From Ravibacter sp964562455 (GTDB lineage: Bacteria; Bacteroidota; Bacteroidia; Cytophagales; Spirosomataceae): DNA of 64,000 bases. The position numbers and the translations under genes were made by a program. Position 1 is the first letter of the stretch. The number at the start of each line of letters is the position of its first letter. The notes under the pieces are model-generated. The model made no database searches and was not told where the DNA came from. It worked only from the letters and a program-made list of their open reading frames with translations. Location of the stretch: the NCBI GenBank assembly GCA_964562455.1, contig CAZLTN010000006.1, positions 1-64,000 on the forward strand, read 5' to 3'. Below are positions 53,161 through 61,317 of this stretch, piece after piece.

Positions 53161-55377
53161 TCAGTAAAGTATTACCTTCTTTACCTCCAGGCCGGCCTCT
53201 CTTTTTAGCTTTATGACATACACTCCCCTTTCCCAGCCCGAAGCATCTACATTCAGTGTCGCTCCTGCTGCGGCCGGTGACGCATAGACCTTTCTTCCGA
53301 GCATATCGAAAATCCCGAGCTCCCCGGCATGCGTCGTACTTAAGGAAAATCCACTGCGGGCGGGATTCGGGTAAACTGTAAGCTTCACATCCGGCTCGTT
53401 GCCCGAAACCGTTAAAGGCAGGCCGTTCAGGAAAAGATAGACGCCGCCGGCCGATGTGCCGATTACAAGGTCCGGTTTCCTGTCGTTGTTTACGTCTGCA
53501 ATGGCGGCGTGCAGTTTGCTTCCAAGGTAAGGAGCCGAATGCCCGTTCCTGACCGGATCGTGAACGACGGAAGAATCCTGTTTCGACCACTTACCCCATT
53601 CGCCGCTATGCAGTATCTTTATTTTTCCTGTCATGTCCGTCATCACGACATCTGCCTTTCCGTCGAGGTCAAGGTCGCCTACCGCCAGGGAAAGGAACCG
53701 TCGCGAGAAAGCCGGCCCTATACCGCCCAGTGCAGCGTCGCGGAGCGTAAAAGCGGGAGCAGCCGGGCTGCCGGTGTTTTCGTAGTAGCTGATATTTCCC
53801 AAAACACCCCCTACCAGAATATCCATATCGCCATCCCTGTCGGCATCATAAAAGCAGATCTTGTCCGATACGGAAAGCTCTCCGGGCAAAGGCACTTCCA
53901 CCATTGCCGAAACATTAAGCTGCACAGCCCCGGCCCCCTGGTTGGGCAGGTAATGAAAAAACAACCTGCGATTGGCGACCGAAACAATCCCAAGGTCTGT
54001 ACGGCCATCGCCGTTGAAATCCTGCCAGTGGGGCTGGAGATCGGTACGTCCCAGTTTTTTCAATTGTAGAAAATCGTCCGTTTCAAGCTCATATACAGGC
54101 TTTTCACGGTTACCGGTATTTTTAAACAGCCAGAGCGCGCCGTGAAAATCCTGCCCGTTGTATGTCCCGCGGTTCCCGATCAGCATATCGGCATCGCCGT
54201 CTCCGTCGGTGTCAAAGAATGACACGGCGGCATTTTCTCCGACATCTATCATGCCCGACTGAAGAAAATCCTTCTGCCGGAGCTGGAAGTCCGGCACATG
54301 GTCTGTCCCGGCATTGTGATAGTACCATCCCGAAGAAATGAAATCCATCATAAGATTATCGTTGCCGTATACATTAGGCGATACCAGCAGATCCTTTACA
54401 CCGTCAAAGTCCACGTCTTCGAGGTAAGCGGCAGGAAACATCGGCATCACTGCCGGGTCGGCGGCCGGGTAGCGGGAAGAATAGGTTGTGTACTTTGCGG
54501 CAAGCCCCCCGCTGCTGTTATATAATATGCTGAGGTTTTCACAATCGACGTTTCCCAGGAGCATATCTATTTTCCCGTCACCGTTCAGGTCGTGCAGCAG
54601 GATAGAATTGCCGGTATGCATGACGCGACCGTTTCCCGCGGCACGACTGCCCGTGCCGTGGGCAGCTACACCGCATTGAATACCAAATTCGAAATCATCG
54701 CACGTGTGCTTCCTGAAGTCGCCCCAGCACTCACCGTTCCTGACAAACACCAGGCTGTCGGGAACGCCGTAGCGCTCCATGCTCATATTCTGATTCAGCT
54801 CGACGAAGTCGCCCCCGGCTTCGAAAGTTATGATATCCATATCTCCATCACCGTCGAAATCGATCAGAGCCGGGATATCGGACGCCGCAACCTGGAGGTT
54901 CACCTGGTTTCCCGACAGCCCGGTAGTAGTGAGATATGCCTTTATGCGTACCCACTCCCATCCGCCGGAGGCTTTCTCTTCCTGCCTGTAGGCGGTTACC
55001 CCTTGTGATATATAGGTAAAGAGTTCCTTCCGGCCGTCGCCGTCATAGTCGGTCAGTATCATCCAGTTGGTGGTCCCCGGGAACATCAGCTCGTATTCCG
55101 GGCGATAAATGTATTTCTTCAGAACCGGGTCGGCTATAAATGTACTTACCTTGCTGCTGGTCCTGTCGAAAACGACGAGATCGTCGGTATGGTCACCATC
55201 CAGGTCTATCTTGCCATATTGCACCGCATTCAGTCCGCCGGCCCAGGGTTTGTCCATCAGGATACCTCCTTTTTTAACGACTGAGACGGTATCCCTTACA
55301 AACCAGGAAGTTTGCGCAGGAACGGTCCGGCCGCATAAAAACAGAGTCAGTATTATTACAGTAATTTGTAATTTCAT
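53161..55377 (-). CDS. Secreted FG-GAP/VCBS-repeat protein with type IX sorting domain
   Basis: The ATG at 55377 gives a signal peptide (MKLQITVIILTLFLCGRTVPAQ) and 738 residues; the open frame upstream of this is not signal-like. At least ten calcium-binding-type repeats of the form D-x-(D/N)-G-D-x-x-D are visible, such as DLDGDHTDD, DYDGDGRKE, DFDGDGDMD, DLNGDGKID, DTDGDGDAD, DFNGDGRTD and DLDLDGKAD, forming a beta-propeller. The C-terminal ~80 residues are a T9SS type A sorting domain (VYPNPARSG...VKKVILY). Function unknown; probably surface adhesion or binding. It diverges from murF. Confidence 0.88.
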   Translation of the reverse strand: MKLQITVIILTLFLCGRTVPAQTSWFVRDTVSVVKKGGILMDKPWAGGLNAVQYGKIDLDGDHTDDLVVFDRTSSKVSTFIADPVLKKYIYRPEYELMFPGTTNWMILTDYDGDGRKELFTYISQGVTAYRQEEKASGGWEWVRIKAYLTTTGLSGNQVNLQVAASDIPALIDFDGDGDMDIITFEAGGDFVELNQNMSMERYGVPDSLVFVRNGECWGDFRKHTCDDFEFGIQCGVAAHGTGSRAAGNGRVMHTGNSILLHDLNGDGKIDMLLGNVDCENLSILYNSSGGLAAKYTTYSSRYPAADPAVMPMFPAAYLEDVDFDGVKDLLVSPNVYGNDNLMMDFISSGWYYHNAGTDHVPDFQLRQKDFLQSGMIDVGENAAVSFFDTDGDGDADMLIGNRGTYNGQDFHGALWLFKNTGNREKPVYELETDDFLQLKKLGRTDLQPHWQDFNGDGRTDLGIVSVANRRLFFHYLPNQGAGAVQLNVSAMVEVPLPGELSVSDKICFYDADRDGDMDILVGGVLGNISYYENTGSPAAPAFTLRDAALGGIGPAFSRRFLSLAVGDLDLDGKADVVMTDMTGKIKILHSGEWGKWSKQDSSVVHDPVRNGHSAPYLGSKLHAAIADVNNDRKPDLVIGTSAGGVYLFLNGLPLTVSGNEPDVKLTVYPNPARSGFSLSTTHAGELGIFDMLGRKVYASPAAAGATLNVDASGWERGVYVIKLKREAGLEVKKVILY

Positions 55378-55400
55378 AGAAGATATTTCGCATATTTTTG
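55365..55400 (+). promoter_or_regulatory. Possible promoter of murF
   Basis: TTTG at 55365-55368 and TATTTTTG at 55393-55400 match the Bacteroidota -33 and -7 elements, with a slightly long spacer of 24. The murF ATG is 78 bases downstream. Confidence 0.4.
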
Positions 55401-55478
55401 GGCCGTCGTTGATTATAAACGAAAAATACGACCCAACACAGATAGCCTGGAGCAAAAACACGGACAACGGACCCATTC

Positions 55479-56771
55479 ATGGATACTTCACAAATATATC
55501 AGCTTTACCTGGAGAACCGCCTTATTTCGACCGACTCACGCCGGATCTCCGAAGGCTGTATCTTTTTTGCACTTAAGGGAGAAAGTTTCGACGGGAATAA
55601 ATTCGCGGCCCAGGCCCTGGAAAAAGGTGCGGCCTACGCTATTGTCGACGATCCGGCAGCAGTTACTTCCGATAAGATCTTTTTCGTAGAAAACACGCTC
55701 GATGCCCTGCAGGACCTGGCCAGGATGCACCGCAAATCTTTCAGCTTCCCGGTCATTGCGCTTACAGGCTCAAACGGCAAGACCACAACCAAAGAGCTCA
55801 TCAGGTGCGTGCTTTCCACCCGGTATAATACCTACGCCACACAGGGGAATCTCAACAATCATATCGGAGTCCCTCTCACAATCCTTTCGGTAGATGAGCG
55901 GTCGGTGCAAATGCTTATTGTCGAAATGGGCGCCAACCATGAGAAAGAAATAGCATTGCTTTGCTCGATCGCTCAACCTACTCACGGGCTTATTACCAAT
56001 GTCGGGAAAGCCCACCTGGAGGGATTCGGCAGTCTTGACGGGGTCAAAAAAGCGAAAGGCGAGCTTTATGACTACCTTTCAAAGAAAAAAGGCACCGTAT
56101 TTGTCAATGCCGCGAACGAAATACTAATGGAGATGGCGAGTAAACGCCGTGCTTTCGGAGAGATCATCTTCTATAATTCCGATAACCAGCCGTCAATCCC
56201 CCGGATCGTAGGGCAATCCCCCTTTATAAGCTATACTACAGGCGACCTGACGGTTTCTACCAACCTGGTGGGTGAATACAATTTCAATAATATATGCGCG
56301 GCGCTCTGCATTGCCGATTACTTTGACCTTTCGCCCGACGACGCCCATCTTGCCATATCCAACTATGTCCCGGACAATAACCGTTCCCAAATCGTAAGGC
56401 AAAATTCGAATACGATTATCCTGGACGCCTATAATGCCAACCCTTCTTCAATGGCAGCAGCTCTGGAAAATTTTGCCAAAATGGAAGCCTCGCATAAGAT
56501 GGTGGTATTGGGCGACATGCTCGAGCTCGGGAATGAGAGCCGGGCTGAGCACGAACTGCTCGGAGAAATCATCGCAAAAGGGAAATTCGATACCGTAGTG
56601 CTCTATGGCAAAGAGATTGCCTACTCACTCGGAAGCCTGCCCAAAGCATACTACTTCCCCGACAAATTCTCGCTTCACAACTGGATCATGGACAATCCGC
56701 GCCTGGACAGCCATATACTGATCAAAGGTTCAAGAGGTATGGGGCTCGAGAGCGTTGTCAATTTCCTCTAG
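55479..56771 (+). CDS. murF: UDP-N-acetylmuramoyl-tripeptide--D-alanyl-D-alanine ligase
   Basis: Adds D-Ala-D-Ala to the UDP-MurNAc-tripeptide in peptidoglycan precursor synthesis. The 430-residue protein has the Mur ligase order: N-terminal domain with STDSRRISEGCIFFALKGE, ATPase motif ALTGSNGKTTTKE near residue 100, NNHIGVPLTIL, and C-terminal LDAYNANPSSMAAAL and LGDMLELG. It stands alone rather than in a division-cell wall cluster, although murE and mraY are only a few kilobases away on the other strand. Confidence 0.95.
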   Translation: MDTSQIYQLYLENRLISTDSRRISEGCIFFALKGESFDGNKFAAQALEKGAAYAIVDDPAAVTSDKIFFVENTLDALQDLARMHRKSFSFPVIALTGSNGKTTTKELIRCVLSTRYNTYATQGNLNNHIGVPLTILSVDERSVQMLIVEMGANHEKEIALLCSIAQPTHGLITNVGKAHLEGFGSLDGVKKAKGELYDYLSKKKGTVFVNAANEILMEMASKRRAFGEIIFYNSDNQPSIPRIVGQSPFISYTTGDLTVSTNLVGEYNFNNICAALCIADYFDLSPDDAHLAISNYVPDNNRSQIVRQNSNTIILDAYNANPSSMAAALENFAKMEASHKMVVLGDMLELGNESRAEHELLGEIIAKGKFDTVVLYGKEIAYSLGSLPKAYYFPDKFSLHNWIMDNPRLDSHILIKGSRGMGLESVVNFL

Positions 56772-56807
56772 TGGAAATATTATATTTCTTTTCAACAAAA
56801 AGCTACT

Positions 56808-56828
56808 GTTATAGAAGATATCTATAAC
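56808..56828. promoter_or_regulatory. Dyad of OxyR half-site form upstream of ahpC
   Basis: GTTATAGA and TCTATAAC are perfect 8-bp inverted repeats with a 5-base spacer; inside is ATAG-N7-CTAT (56811-56825), the OxyR half-operator pattern. A second copy at the expected downstream spacing is only weakly suggested. The site is about 80-90 bases before the -33 element of ahpC. Confidence 0.4.
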
Positions 56829-56898
56829 CAAATAAAAACAATAAATCGTATAAATTAACTACTTCATAGCATTTCCCCGCAAAGTACCACGGTGGAGA

Positions 56899-56929
56899 TT
56901 GCCCTTCCCGACAAATAGCTGTAATTTTG
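56899..56929 (+). promoter_or_regulatory. Bacteroidota promoter of ahpC
   Basis: TTG (56899-56901), 20-base spacer, TAATTTTG (56922-56929), a good match to the -33/-7 consensus. The ATG of ahpC is 49 bases after the -7 element, and the location excludes a start at the more upstream in-frame ATG at 56927. Confidence 0.6.
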
Positions 56930-56977
56930 CCATACAGAAATAATACAATTTTTCATTTTATAAAAATTTTATCTCTC

Positions 56978-57532
56978 ATGGCAAATCACATCTTATCAGT
57001 AGGTTCTGAGTTTCCTTACTTTAAGAAAACAGCCGTTGTATCTTTAGAAAAAGGCAACGAGTTTTACGATATCACTTCCAACGATCACCGTACCGCCGGT
57101 AAGTGGATGGTTTTATTCTGGTGGCCCAAGGATTTTACCTTCGTTTGTCCTACCGAAATTGCTGAATTCAATAAGCATGTAGAAGATTTCGGCGATCGCG
57201 ATACCATCCTGATCGGTGCCTCTACCGACAGCGAATTCGTTCACCTGGCCTGGAGAAAAGATCATGATGATCTCCGCGGTCTTCAGTTCCCAATGCTTGC
57301 CGATACCTCCAAGTCTCTTGCTGAAGACCTGGGCATCCTCGAAGCAGGTGAAAAAATTGCCTACCGTGCCACTTATATCGTAGATCCCCAGGGAATTATA
57401 CGTTGGGTCAGTGTAAATGACCTGTCCGTAGGCCGTAATGTAGGCGAGGTGATCAGGGTGCTCGATGCGCTCCAGACAGACGAATTGTGTCCGTGTAACT
57501 GGCAGAAAGGCGAAGCTACGCTAACAGCTTAA
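56978..57532 (+). CDS. ahpC: Alkyl hydroperoxide reductase subunit C (peroxiredoxin)
   Basis: Cytoplasmic two-cysteine peroxiredoxin reducing H2O2 and organic peroxides. I chose the ATG at 56978 because MANHILSVGSEFPYF matches the family start and the promoter lies over the earlier ATG. The 184-residue protein has the peroxidatic C57 in FTFVCPTEIAEF and cysteines C171 and C173 in LCPCNWQKGE for resolution. It pairs functionally with ahpD downstream, which regenerates this type of AhpC in actinobacteria. A short CCCTG-ATTAG-CAGGG hairpin follows the stop. Confidence 0.95.
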   Translation: MANHILSVGSEFPYFKKTAVVSLEKGNEFYDITSNDHRTAGKWMVLFWWPKDFTFVCPTEIAEFNKHVEDFGDRDTILIGASTDSEFVHLAWRKDHDDLRGLQFPMLADTSKSLAEDLGILEAGEKIAYRATYIVDPQGIIRWVSVNDLSVGRNVGEVIRVLDALQTDELCPCNWQKGEATLTA

Positions 57533-57555
57533 TCCCTGATTAGCAGGGGATCTCT

Positions 57556-57670
57556 AAAAACTCTTCAGACGGGGTCGCCCGGACAAGGCGCGGCAATTTA
57601 GAAACTCCGGAGTTTACTTTTGTAAATGAGGAAGTTGAAAAATTGGCGGAACGCAGTATCAAGAGTTTTT
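57556..57670. repeat. 115-bp MITE-like inverted-repeat element between ahpC and ahpD
   Basis: Perfect 10-bp terminal inverted repeats AAAAACTCTT (57556-57565) and AAGAGTTTTT (57661-57670). Subterminal sequences are also partly complementary (GGGGTCGCC / GGCGGAACGC). Inside are a 14-bp palindrome AAACTCCGGAGTTT (57602-57615) and the hairpin TTTAC-TTTT-GTAAA (57613-57626). No obvious target-site duplication. A start-less open frame runs through it to a TAA at 57688-57690. Confidence 0.65.
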
Positions 57671-57757
57671 TGAGGCCCAATAAGATATAACAAACTAAAA
57701 TCGGAAAGGGCGGCTTCCTGTTGGGGCCGCCCGAATTCCTTAAAGCATTTCCAAATT

Positions 57758-58348
57758 ATGTATCCGTTTGCAACTGCAACCAATCCTAAAGAATCACTGT
57801 TAAAAGAGGTCAACCTCCCTGAAGGCTTTGAAAGTGTATTGCTGGACAAGCTGGCGAATGTAGACCATCGCTACCTGAAAGACCTGAAGGTAAACGTAAG
57901 CAACGTCCTGAAATATCAGAACCTTTCCAAAAAGGAAATACTTTTCCTGGCGTTGGGTACCGCTATTAACGAGAAGCAGCCCGCGCTGGTCGCCGGATTT
58001 GAAGCGTTGGCAATAAATGAAGGAGCTACCGAAGGGGAGATCGCCGAAGTTGCTGCCTGCGTTTCCCTGATGAACGCCAACAACGTATTCTATCGCTTCC
58101 GTCATTTTGTAAAGAAGGAGTATTATGAAACAACTCCTGCCGGGATCAAAATGAGCATCATGATGAATCCTGTGTTAGGAAAGGAGTTTTTCGAGCTCCT
58201 GAGCCTTACAATTTCCGCATTAAACGGCTGCGAGCTTTGCGTGGCATCCCACGAGCAGTCTGTACTCAGCCATGGCGGAACCCAGGCACGTGTTTATGAT
58301 GCCGTGCGCATCGGCGCAGTTATTAAAAGCTTCGCGGTATTATTGTAA
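57758..58348 (+). CDS. ahpD: AhpD-like carboxymuconolactone decarboxylase family protein
   Basis: Disulfide reductase-type peroxidase partner of AhpC. The 196-residue protein has the AhpD active-site pattern Cys-x-x-Cys-x-x-x-His: C158, C161 and H165 in NGCELCVASHEQS, plus an upstream Glu in EIAEVAACVSLMN and H116 in YRFRHF. Its position behind ahpC supports the assignment as regenerating system in place of AhpF, which is not present here. The two genes are separated by 225 bases holding a hairpin and the MITE-like repeat, so read-through may be reduced. Confidence 0.9.
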   Translation: MYPFATATNPKESLLKEVNLPEGFESVLLDKLANVDHRYLKDLKVNVSNVLKYQNLSKKEILFLALGTAINEKQPALVAGFEALAINEGATEGEIAEVAACVSLMNANNVFYRFRHFVKKEYYETTPAGIKMSIMMNPVLGKEFFELLSLTISALNGCELCVASHEQSVLSHGGTQARVYDAVRIGAVIKSFAVLL

Positions 58349-58355
58349 AGAATAA

Positions 58356-58432
58356 CTACAAAGGCACGAAGGACATAGAGGCAAATTTTCTCTCTGCGCA
58401 ACCTTCGTGCCCTCTGTGTCTTCGTCGTAAAA
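58356..58432. repeat. Inverted-repeat element of the GGCACGAAGG type
   Basis: GGCACGAAGG (58363-58372) and CCTTCGTGCC (58402-58411) are perfect 10-bp inverted repeats. A second register is seen in GACATAGAGG versus CCTCTGTGTC, and the outer ends (CTACAAAGG / TTCGTCGTA) are loosely complementary. It fills the gap between convergent ahpD and mraY and shares its core with the element at 32.03 kb. Confidence 0.7.
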
Positions 58433-59647
58433 CTATCTCAGCTTAAGCGTAACAAGACAGAATATCGCCAGGATAATCCCTACAATCCAGAAACGCGTCA
58501 CGATTTTAGATTCGTGGTAGCCTTTCTTCTGGAAATGATGATGCAGCGGCGACATCAGGAAAATCCTTCTCCCCTCTCCATACCGTCGCTTTGTAAACTT
58601 AAAATAGCTTACCTGCATCATAACCGAAAGCAACTCTACAAGAAATACTCCGCAGAGAACCGGTATCAGCAGCTCCTTTCTTATTGCAAGGGCAATCACC
58701 GCTATAACCCCGCCAAGCATCAGGCTCCCTGTATCGCCCATAAATACCTGCGCCGGGTAGGCATTATACCAGAGAAAACCGATACAGGCCCCTACGAATG
58801 CCGCACAGAAGATTACAAGCTCCCCGGAATTGGGTATATACATGATGTTAAGATACTGGGCAAAACGGACGTTTCCGGACAGGTAAGCAAGTACACCCAG
58901 CGTTACGGCTATGATCCCCGAAGAGCCGGCCGCCAGTCCGTCTATGCCATCGGTAATATTGGCTCCGTTAGAAACCGCGGTAATGATAAATATGGCTAGC
59001 AGGGTGTAAATTATCCACGTATAACTTTCGGGAACAAGCCCGAAAGTCAGCATGCTGTAGTCGAATGAATTATTCTTTAAAAAAGGAACAGTGGTGATCA
59101 TTGGGTTGACCAGGTCGTGGAAACGGTTGATTTCCCCCAACTCGGGATTCACAAACGGCTGATCATAAACGCGGATCTTTACATCCTGGTTAAAGCTCAG
59201 GGTAAGCCCGACTATCAGCCCGAGGGTAACCTGTCCGAATATCTTAAACCGCCCGTGAAGGCCCTCTTTGTTATTCCTGAACTTCTTAATGTAATCGTCT
59301 ACAAACCCGATCATTCCCGTCCATACCGCCGTGATGATCAGCAACACCACGTATACATTGGTAAGCTTGGCAAACAGGAGGACAGGAATAAGCAGGGAAG
59401 CCAGGATAATAAAGCCCCCCATAGTAGGAGTTCCTGTTTTTTCCTTTTGCCCCGGCAGGCCCAGATCCCTGACGGTCTCTCCGACCTGCTTGTAGTGCAG
59501 GTAATTGATAATCCTCTTTCCGTAGGTAGCCGCTATGAAAAGCGACAGCACCGCGGCTCCCAAAGCCCGGAAGGAAATGTATTGGAATACTCCCGCCCCC
59601 GGAAAATCGTATCGCTTGTCCAGAAATTCAAAAAGGTAATAAAGCAT
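58433..59647 (-). CDS. mraY: Phospho-N-acetylmuramoyl-pentapeptide transferase
   Basis: Inner-membrane enzyme forming lipid I from UDP-MurNAc-pentapeptide and undecaprenyl phosphate. The 404-residue length with an inserted periplasmic loop is usual for Bacteroidota MraY (E. coli about 360). Visible motifs: GTPTMGGFIIL, the catalytic FVDDYIKKF, NITDGIDGLAAG, and the HHHFQKKGYHE segment near the C-terminus. It follows murE on the same strand after 72 bases. murD, ftsW and murG, which normally follow, are absent. Confidence 0.96.
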   Translation of the reverse strand: MLYYLFEFLDKRYDFPGAGVFQYISFRALGAAVLSLFIAATYGKRIINYLHYKQVGETVRDLGLPGQKEKTGTPTMGGFIILASLLIPVLLFAKLTNVYVVLLIITAVWTGMIGFVDDYIKKFRNNKEGLHGRFKIFGQVTLGLIVGLTLSFNQDVKIRVYDQPFVNPELGEINRFHDLVNPMITTVPFLKNNSFDYSMLTFGLVPESYTWIIYTLLAIFIITAVSNGANITDGIDGLAAGSSGIIAVTLGVLAYLSGNVRFAQYLNIMYIPNSGELVIFCAAFVGACIGFLWYNAYPAQVFMGDTGSLMLGGVIAVIALAIRKELLIPVLCGVFLVELLSVMMQVSYFKFTKRRYGEGRRIFLMSPLHHHFQKKGYHESKIVTRFWIVGIILAIFCLVTLKLR

Positions 59648-59719
59648 GTGCCCGAAAAAGTCTGATATAGTCCCGCAAAGTTGTCTAAATTATAAGGAAC
59701 AAATCAAGGATTTGGAATT

Positions 59720-61186
59720 TTAAAATTCGAAAGCCGCCCGTACTTCTTCCCTGTCATCAAAATGATGTCGTACTCCGTGCGCTTCCTGGTAGGTTTCATG
59801 TCCTTTCCCGGCGACAAGGATGATATCCCCTTTTTCAGCCTGTGCAACCGCCCAGCGGATAGCTTCCCTCCTGTCGACTATCGTCCTTGTTTTCTTATAA
59901 TCGACCGGAGCTACCCCTGCTTTCATCTGTTCGATAATGGCTTCGGGGTCTTCATTCCGCGAATTGTCGGAGGTAAAAACAGCGATATTACTGTATTTGC
60001 AGGCAATGGAAGCCATTTTAGGCCGCTTCGTCGTATCACGGTTACCTCCGCACCCTACAACCGTGATCACCTTTTCGTTATAATTTCTAAGTTCTGCAAT
60101 TGTCGATAGAACGTTTTCCAGCGCATCAGGTGTGTGGGCATAGTCAACGATAGCAGTTATATCTTTTCCGGCATCGTGCACCACCTCGAAACGCCCGGGA
60201 GGAGGAAGCAGCCCGGAAAGTTCGGTGAGCACGGTTTCCTCGTCCTCACCCAAAAGCAAAGCCGCTCCATAAACCGCCAGTAAATTCGAGACGTTGAATG
60301 CACCTATGAGCCTTACCCACAAGTCCTTGTCATTGACAAGAAGCTGCATTCCCTGGAGCGTGGCTGTCAGGATCTTTGCCCTGAAATCGGTAATATTCCG
60401 CATGGAATAGGAATAAACCTTTGCCTTTGTATTCTGAACCATTACACTGCCCCGCCGGTCATCTGCGTTTACCAGGGCAAAGGAATCCTTGGTCAACCCG
60501 TCGAAAAAGCCTTTTTTAGCCGCAATGTAGTGATCGAAAGTCCCGTGGAAATCGAGGTGGTCGTGCGTGATATTTGTAAATATCGCACCGGCGAACTTAA
60601 GCCCCTCTATCCTGTGCTGAACCACAGCATGCGAGCTTACCTCCATAAATACGAAACTGCATCCGCTATCGGCCATCCTTGCCAGGAGCTCCTGCAACAC
60701 AACCGCTTCGGGTGTGGTATGGGTCGACGGTATGACTTCGTCCTCTATTTGGTTCTGAACCGTGGAAATCATTCCGCACCGATGTCCCAGATTCCTGAAA
60801 AGCTGGAAAAGAAATGTAACGACGGATGTTTTCCCGTTAGTACCGGTTACGCCTATAAGCTTCAGTTTTTCTGACGGATAGTCAGAAAGCGCGGCGCTGA
60901 TCCTGCCTAATGCTACCGCAGAGTCCGGTACGACGATGTATACGCAGCCCTCTGCCGTTTCCCCGGGAAGATTTTCCACAACAAAAGCCGTGGCGCCTTT
61001 TTCCAGCGCCTGTCCGAGAAAACCGTGCCCATCTGTCTGTGTGCCTCGCACTGCGACAAACAAACTGCCCGTATGAGCTTTCCTGGAATCGGTAACTACC
61101 CCCGAAACCGGTATGGAAACACTTCCCCTGACTTCAATCACTTCCACATTTTTCAACAGATCTGCTAACAAAACCTCTCTTTTCAC
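59720..61186 (-). CDS. murE: UDP-N-acetylmuramoyl-tripeptide synthetase MurE (probable meso-diaminopimelate type)
   Basis: Adds the third amino acid to UDP-MurNAc-dipeptide. I chose the GTG at 61186 (a TTG at 61210 is also possible). It gives 488 residues with VSGVVTDSRKAHTGSLFVAVRGTQTDGHGF, the ATP motif GVTGTNGKTSVVTFL, and HDHLDFHGTFDHY. The substrate-specificity loop reads TSDNSRNEDP (about residue 406) where diaminopimelate-type MurE has DNPR; the Arg is retained, so meso-DAP is likely. It precedes mraY, but the usual upstream penicillin-binding protein gene is missing; a divergent barrel gene is there. Confidence 0.94.
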   Translation of the reverse strand: MKREVLLADLLKNVEVIEVRGSVSIPVSGVVTDSRKAHTGSLFVAVRGTQTDGHGFLGQALEKGATAFVVENLPGETAEGCVYIVVPDSAVALGRISAALSDYPSEKLKLIGVTGTNGKTSVVTFLFQLFRNLGHRCGMISTVQNQIEDEVIPSTHTTPEAVVLQELLARMADSGCSFVFMEVSSHAVVQHRIEGLKFAGAIFTNITHDHLDFHGTFDHYIAAKKGFFDGLTKDSFALVNADDRRGSVMVQNTKAKVYSYSMRNITDFRAKILTATLQGMQLLVNDKDLWVRLIGAFNVSNLLAVYGAALLLGEDEETVLTELSGLLPPPGRFEVVHDAGKDITAIVDYAHTPDALENVLSTIAELRNYNEKVITVVGCGGNRDTTKRPKMASIACKYSNIAVFTSDNSRNEDPEAIIEQMKAGVAPVDYKKTRTIVDRREAIRWAVAQAEKGDIILVAGKGHETYQEAHGVRHHFDDREEVRAAFEF

Positions 61187-61225
61187 GTTATCTGTAATAA
61201 ACAAAATCAATTATTAAACTTCTCT

Positions 61226-61233
61226 CAAAGGTA
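61226..61233 (-). promoter_or_regulatory. -7 element of murE
   Basis: On the minus strand TACCTTTG fits TAnnTTTG, about 40 bases before the GTG start. No good -33 element at the usual spacing. Confidence 0.35.
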
Positions 61234-61317
61234 CGGTTAAATCGATTATCTCCCTGGCACAATTCTTTATCCTTGTTTATTCTGTTATATGGTGTGTATT
61301 TTCAGATAAGAGCCCGA

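Noticed and set aside
57547..57690. Small coding gene between ahpC and ahpD
   Set aside because: The open frame has no start codon and coincides with the inverted-repeat element, so openness is better explained by the repeat sequence.
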